DNA of 64,000 bases, taken from positions 3,720,001 to 3,784,000 of the forward strand of contig NC_089423.1 in assembly GCF_013426205.1 (NCBI RefSeq). Direction: 5' to 3'. The position numbers were made by a program, and so were the translations under genes. Each line of letters opens with the position of its first letter. Within the stretch, counting starts at the first letter, position 1. The notes beneath the pieces were generated by a model that saw nothing but the letters and a program-made list of their open reading frames with translations, was not told the DNA's origin and did no database searches. Origin of the DNA: Metarhizium brunneum. Taxonomy: Eukaryota; Ascomycota; Sordariomycetes; Hypocreales; Clavicipitaceae. Below, one piece after another: positions 59,947-64,000 of this stretch.

Positions 59947-61953
59947 ATGTGGTCCAGCTCACATCATGTGCTGGCGACAGCGGTTGCGGCACTCTGGGTG
60001 CAAACCTCTCATGCGGCAGCTCCGTCTGGCGATCCGTTCAGAGTAATCGACCCTCAGCATTGGGTGAATCCCGACAACATGACATGTGCGGACTACAAGG
60101 CTCCCCCCGGGACTCAATGGAACGACCCATCCAAGAACGGCCAAGAGAGGAACTTCAATATTGCGCTGGTCACGGTCGACTACAGCGACTTGAACTTCAC
60201 CATCACAGGGCCGCCAAACTCGACTATTTTCGGCACGCCGTCAGCCGATGCAGCCAACATTCCCCGCGAGGACGTGCCTGTTTGGTACCGCGATTTCCTG
60301 AACAAGCCGGGACAGCTCAACCGGGGCCACACTCTCCATGAGTACTGGATGGAGGATTCCCACGGCCGATACGGCGTGGACCTGACAGCCTTTGGACCGT
60401 ACCGAATGCCCCATCTATCATACCAGTACGGCATCAGCGACATGAACCCAGGTGCCTGTCTGCCCGGCAAAGAGTGCTCGCTCGATATCCGAGACGGCGC
60501 ACTAAGCCTCTGGAGAGAGGACGTGGGAAATTCAACAGCGAGCAAGTACGAGCTCGTGTTCATCTTGACTGCCGGACAAGACGAGTCGTCCACATGGCAG
60601 GAGTTTGGGGAAATGAAGTTCAACAGCAAAGAGGACGTCCCGGACGCATTTGGTCCTCCAAAGACGACGGGAAATGCCACGCTGCCCAACTACGCCGCGA
60701 CTAGATATGTGCCCTGGACGTCGTGGGCCGCAGCCGCGAGCGTTTGGCCCTACGCCGAACCCAGTTTGTCCTCGTCTGTCCAGTGCGAGAGTTCGGGAAT
60801 GGCAACGTTTGCCCACGAGCTGAGCCACCTGCTGTATATTTCGGACAACTACAACAACCCGTACGGAACGCCGCTCCGACGGACCTTCACGGGGCCGTGG
60901 TCGATGATGTCCAGGGGCTCGTTCAACGGGCCCGGCGGCCCTCACGCCCGGTGGCACGTACCCCCGGTGCAGGGATCGTCCATGGGATCCCTCCACACGG
61001 TCCGAGACAAGCTCCAGATCGGTCTCATTGATGAAGCGAGCATTGTCAACATCTCCAGGGAGAGCCTCCAGACGACGGGTCCGCTGGTCACCACCGTCAC
61101 GGCGAGGTCGGTCAAGGCGGACCGTATCGGCGTACGCGTCCACCTCGGCACCGACATGTCCCCCGCGTGCGACGTCGGCAAAGACCTGTACTGCGACGGG
61201 GGCGGCTACGACAACTACGACGTGGAAGTGGTGGACAGGATGGGAGCGGATTCGTTCCAGGCCGACGCCGGCGTCATGATTAGCAAGACCAAGAACAGCG
61301 ACTCGTCGGAGCCCTTCCAATGGACCATTGACGCGAATCCCCAAGACATCAAGCTGACAGACTTTGTACGTCCCAACGGCACGGAGGCGATGGTTACGAT
61401 GGGCGACTACAGGCAGCTTCTGGATGCGCTCTTCCACGCTGGCACGCGCTCGGGGAGCAAAGCCGAGTACAAGGATGAGGCGAACGGTCTTCATTTTTAT
61501 ATTCTTGAAAAGATCCGTGACGCATCCGGCGTCTTGTCATATACCGTCGGTGCACGGGCTCTTAACAGCACTAGCAAGAGCAGGTTCGGCGTCAGGCTGG
61601 GCGAGGGTCGTCCGGAACCGAGCGGGAATACGCCCACGGGCAAGGGTATATTCTGCTCCTTTGACCTCGTCAACGATGGGAAATACACCCAAGAATCTGA
61701 TGTTACTTCCGCGCTGGAGCCGCACGTGGGCTTCGACATATATCGTCTCCAGGCCGAGGTCAAGGGTAAGGGGTGGCGAACTGAGGTCCCCAACGCATTG
61801 GTGGCCGCCAAATTTGGAGAGACAGTGGTTGCCAACATCGCCGTTGGTGCGACGGCGAATGCGGACGATGTTGGCGTGGTCACGTTGACGGTGACGTCTG
61901 AGTCTGATCCGGAGGCCAGGACGACGGCGACTTGCGAGGTACGCAAGGCTTGA
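59947..61953 (+). CDS. Secreted M6-like zinc metallopeptidase
   Basis: Single exon, 668 residues. An N-terminal hydrophobic stretch (HVLATAVAALWVQTSHAA) is a signal peptide. The M6 (immune inhibitor A-like) domain shows the zinc motif at 290-294 in FAHELSHLLYISDNYNNPYG, with HExxH-type residues H290, E291 and H294. Upstream sequence HTLHEYWMEDSHGRYGVDL is characteristic of M6 proteins. After the catalytic part, GPWSMMSRGSFNGPGGPHARW matches the downstream Met-turn region. The C-terminal third is beta-rich with a FCSFDLVNDGKYT repeat-like domain and ends ATCEVRKA. Many NxS/T sites suit secretion. It probably digests extracellular proteins; a role in host or substrate degradation is only a guess. 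Confidence 0.87.
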   Translation: MWSSSHHVLATAVAALWVQTSHAAAPSGDPFRVIDPQHWVNPDNMTCADYKAPPGTQWNDPSKNGQERNFNIALVTVDYSDLNFTITGPPNSTIFGTPSADAANIPREDVPVWYRDFLNKPGQLNRGHTLHEYWMEDSHGRYGVDLTAFGPYRMPHLSYQYGISDMNPGACLPGKECSLDIRDGALSLWREDVGNSTASKYELVFILTAGQDESSTWQEFGEMKFNSKEDVPDAFGPPKTTGNATLPNYAATRYVPWTSWAAAASVWPYAEPSLSSSVQCESSGMATFAHELSHLLYISDNYNNPYGTPLRRTFTGPWSMMSRGSFNGPGGPHARWHVPPVQGSSMGSLHTVRDKLQIGLIDEASIVNISRESLQTTGPLVTTVTARSVKADRIGVRVHLGTDMSPACDVGKDLYCDGGGYDNYDVEVVDRMGADSFQADAGVMISKTKNSDSSEPFQWTIDANPQDIKLTDFVRPNGTEAMVTMGDYRQLLDALFHAGTRSGSKAEYKDEANGLHFYILEKIRDASGVLSYTVGARALNSTSKSRFGVRLGEGRPEPSGNTPTGKGIFCSFDLVNDGKYTQESDVTSALEPHVGFDIYRLQAEVKGKGWRTEVPNALVAAKFGETVVANIAVGATANADDVGVVTLTVTSESDPEARTTATCEVRKA

Positions 61954-62124
61954 GTCGGAGAGGGTCAACATGGCGAGGTGAACAAAGGTTTGGTAGCGAG
62001 CTGATACGGAATGCTGAGTTGCACCATAAATCAAATGGCAATTAAATTCATGAATCCCTCTAAATGTATTGGACTCTAGTACTTGTACAACAGAAACTCG
62101 TGTCTAATCCTGTATTCATACACG

Positions 62125-63733
62125 CTATGCGCTTCCCCTGCTGCTGCTTGCTGCGGTGCGCGACTCATGGTCTCTCAAAGTCATCAGAGCAACTTCATCT
62201 AAATCCGAAACCTCAACGGCATATGACTTGTGATACGCTATCTGATTGCCGACGGGGCTCGATCGGTTCTGCCAGTCGTCGACCCCAGACGTTGCCGTAG
62301 CGCTAGGACCTAAGCCTGCACTTCGATTATTCTTTTCGGATGGTCGATTGTTGCTGCTGTCGTATCCAGCGTAGCTACGCGCCGTCGAGCCACCGAGAGT
62401 TGGGAATAGGCGTACAAGTAGAAGCCTGAACGAGGGTAGACAGACACACCAAATGCCCACGTTAACTTCTATAGTTGACCACAGCCCAACTTCGAAAAAG
62501 TCCCACGTGGGGTTCAAGGAGTCGGTGCCGAATTTGACGAGAGATCGGAGTCTGAGAATACTGACGACGGTCACACTGAAAGGAGTCAGTAATCCGCGTT
62601 GTCACAACGTGAAGGCGGGCGGGGCCACTTACAATGTACCCAGCATAAACATGGCGGCAACGCTGATCTTCTTCTTCCAGTGCATCTTCAAGCCCTTGAG
62701 TTGCCACATGGGGATAGCGAGCATCCAGACGTCTATGGCGATACCAATGCCTGCGTTTGACCAGGCGATGACGTTGATATCCATGCACTTTCCACTATGC
62801 TCTTGGTCCCACTTTGTCCAAAAGTAACTTATAGGAGAGCATGTGAAGATGCCGACGAAGACAAAAACGATGCCGTAAACAACCGTGAACGCAGCGGTGC
62901 CCCAGAGGAGCCGTCGCACAGCTGGTGCCGGGAAGATGCGCAGGAAAAATAGCAACAATGACAACTTGACCAATGCGATTTCGAAAAAATAGAGAACTTC
63001 CATAATGTAGAAGAATTTCCCAAAGTTGTACAGCTGATCAAAGTTGAGGGTCCATGCATCCTGTCCAATTCCATTAACACCAACGCCGTATGCGTTGATA
63101 ATGGTTGAAGGTGAACCGCAGATGACGGTGGCGAGAGCAAACCAATCATCCCACCAAAAGGTCTGTTTCGCCCATAGCTTAAAGGCGAATCTCTGAAATA
63201 TGAAGAGACCAGATATCACTCCGAGAACGTCCGACACTCGAATATAGGCAGCATTCTTGTCTCGGATGGGTGCATTGCAGCCCTCGCTTGTGAGTTTCTT
63301 GACCGCTGTAAAGTAGGAGTTAGTTGAGACTAGAATACAGCCAACGAAAACATATCCGGGTTGTCCGGGTGTTCAGCATATGAGAATAACATACTCAACG
63401 CTTCCTTCGCCGTACAGCTCTCCATAATACAGGCGGTTGCAGTCTCCAGCAGCACTTGATCAGAGCAAATGCACTTCTGATCAGTCAAGCTGCATTTTGT
63501 TTGTGTCAATGCTCCACCAAAGCATTTTGCCTGTCATTTTCTGTGTTAGCAGATGTCTGGTTTGTAGTGCATGAGAGAAGAGGGAGGGAAGGCGAGGTAG
63601 GTTTAGTTTGTCATACCGCGCATGCTGGAAGTTTTGTTATTACAGATGTCAATGAAGACGATGAATCGGACTCGCCGGCCACTGTTGGGATAGTCGACGC
63701 AAAGAGCAAAGCGAGCCCCCCTGATAACTTCAT
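62125..63733 (-). CDS. CFEM-domain, Pth11-like seven-helix membrane receptor
   Basis: Four exons: 63733..63617, 63530..63395, 63305..62633, 62575..62125; in phase, 458 residues. The signal peptide is MKLSGGLALLFASTIPTVAG. A CFEM domain follows with all eight cysteines: C38, C42, C52, C59, C61, C73, C78, C94. Exon 3 begins the membrane part: VSDVLGVISGLFIFQRF, then WDDWFALATVI, YFFEIALVKLSLLLFFLRIF, GTAAFTVVYGIVFVFVGIF and a CSPISYFWTKWD motif typical of the fungal rhodopsin (DUF3433-type/Pth11) family. Seven helices can be counted. The cytosolic tail is Ser-rich and ends SSSRGSA. Pth11-like receptors act in surface sensing through G proteins; the ligand is unknown. Confidence 0.9.
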
Positions 63734-63831
63734 GTTGAGCCTAGTTGTTACCTTGCAAGGTAGAAGATGACTTGGCAGTAGTCAACAAGGTTGTTGGAAC
63801 TATCTGAGAGGGTGACAGGGGATGAGTTGGA

Positions 63832-63838
63832 TATATAT
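63832..63838 (-). promoter_or_regulatory. TATA-like box upstream of the CFEM receptor gene
   Basis: ATATATAT about 100 bp upstream of the ATG at 63733, at a distance common for fungal TATA elements. No other support. Confidence 0.3.
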
Positions 63839-64000
63839 CAATTTCTTCGAGGGACCGGGATTTCGAACCACCCCACGCCCAATGAACCAGTGGCGTCCAA
63901 GATACAATGACTTCCCGTTGCCGCTCGCTGCGGGCTGGCCCCGAGATTCAGACGGAGTGTACTGAACCAAGTGGGTTGAGGCGTCAAATCTTCCGCAGGG

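Noticed and set aside
60532..61494. Minus-strand ORF of 320 codons
   Set aside because: Antisense of the metallopeptidase gene; GC-rich third positions make long shadow frames.
63840..63890. GGTTCGAAATCCCGG-like sequence on the minus strand, resembling a tRNA T-arm
   Set aside because: The flanking bases do not pair as a T-stem and no anticodon or D-arm is present.

Overview
The window reads as nuclear DNA of a filamentous ascomycete, most likely a hypocrealean fungus; the order is inferred from gene style, without a search. Genes carry short introns (mostly 50-120 bp) with GTRNGY donors and YAG acceptors. There are a CFEM/Pth11-type receptor, a Zn(II)2Cys6 regulator, a fungal-type NMT1/THI5 gene with a TPP riboswitch, and long gene-free intergenic stretches. 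Nineteen protein-coding genes can be supported; the leftmost runs off the window edge. Exon coordinates in the entries were rebuilt by hand from splice sites, and every multi-exon model keeps phase throughout.

Layout. 1-15 kb holds housekeeping genes: glucosidase II beta subunit (partial, -), a cyclin-D1-binding-protein-1-like gene (+), SIP5 (-), a type II membrane glycosyltransferase-like protein (-), and a UFD1-domain zinc-finger protein (-). 18-30 kb holds an F-box protein with a Cys-rich tail (+), ARP6 of the SWR1 complex (-), a secreted beta-lactamase-fold protein (-), an ARA2-like D-arabinose dehydrogenase (-) and a hexose transporter (-). 29.5-40.9 kb is gene-poor and contains one convincing gene, a short transposase-derived DNA-binding protein without a DDE domain (-). 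40.9-49 kb has a Na,K-ATPase-like (P2C) pump (+), a Zn cluster regulator (+) and a secreted cupredoxin (-). 50.8-52.6 kb is the thiamine gene THI5/NMT1 with TATA box, TPP riboswitch, leader intron and an upstream ORF (+). 53-64 kb carries a sugar transporter (-), a Gfo/Idh/MocA inositol-type dehydrogenase (+), a secreted M6-like metallopeptidase (+) and a CFEM-domain rhodopsin-like receptor (-).

There is no obvious secondary-metabolite cluster. Plausible local themes are carbon uptake and oxidation (two sugar transporters, ARA2-like and inositol-type dehydrogenases), ER glycoprotein and ubiquitin quality control (glucosidase II, UFD1-like, F-box), and surface or secreted functions (cupredoxin, metallopeptidase, CFEM receptor). 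The items most worth a second look are the domesticated-looking HTH/CENP-B gene at 36.2-36.9 kb, the 56-codon upstream ORF that reads through the riboswitch of THI5, and a 9-bp motif (TACGGAGTA) seen ten times, always outside exons.
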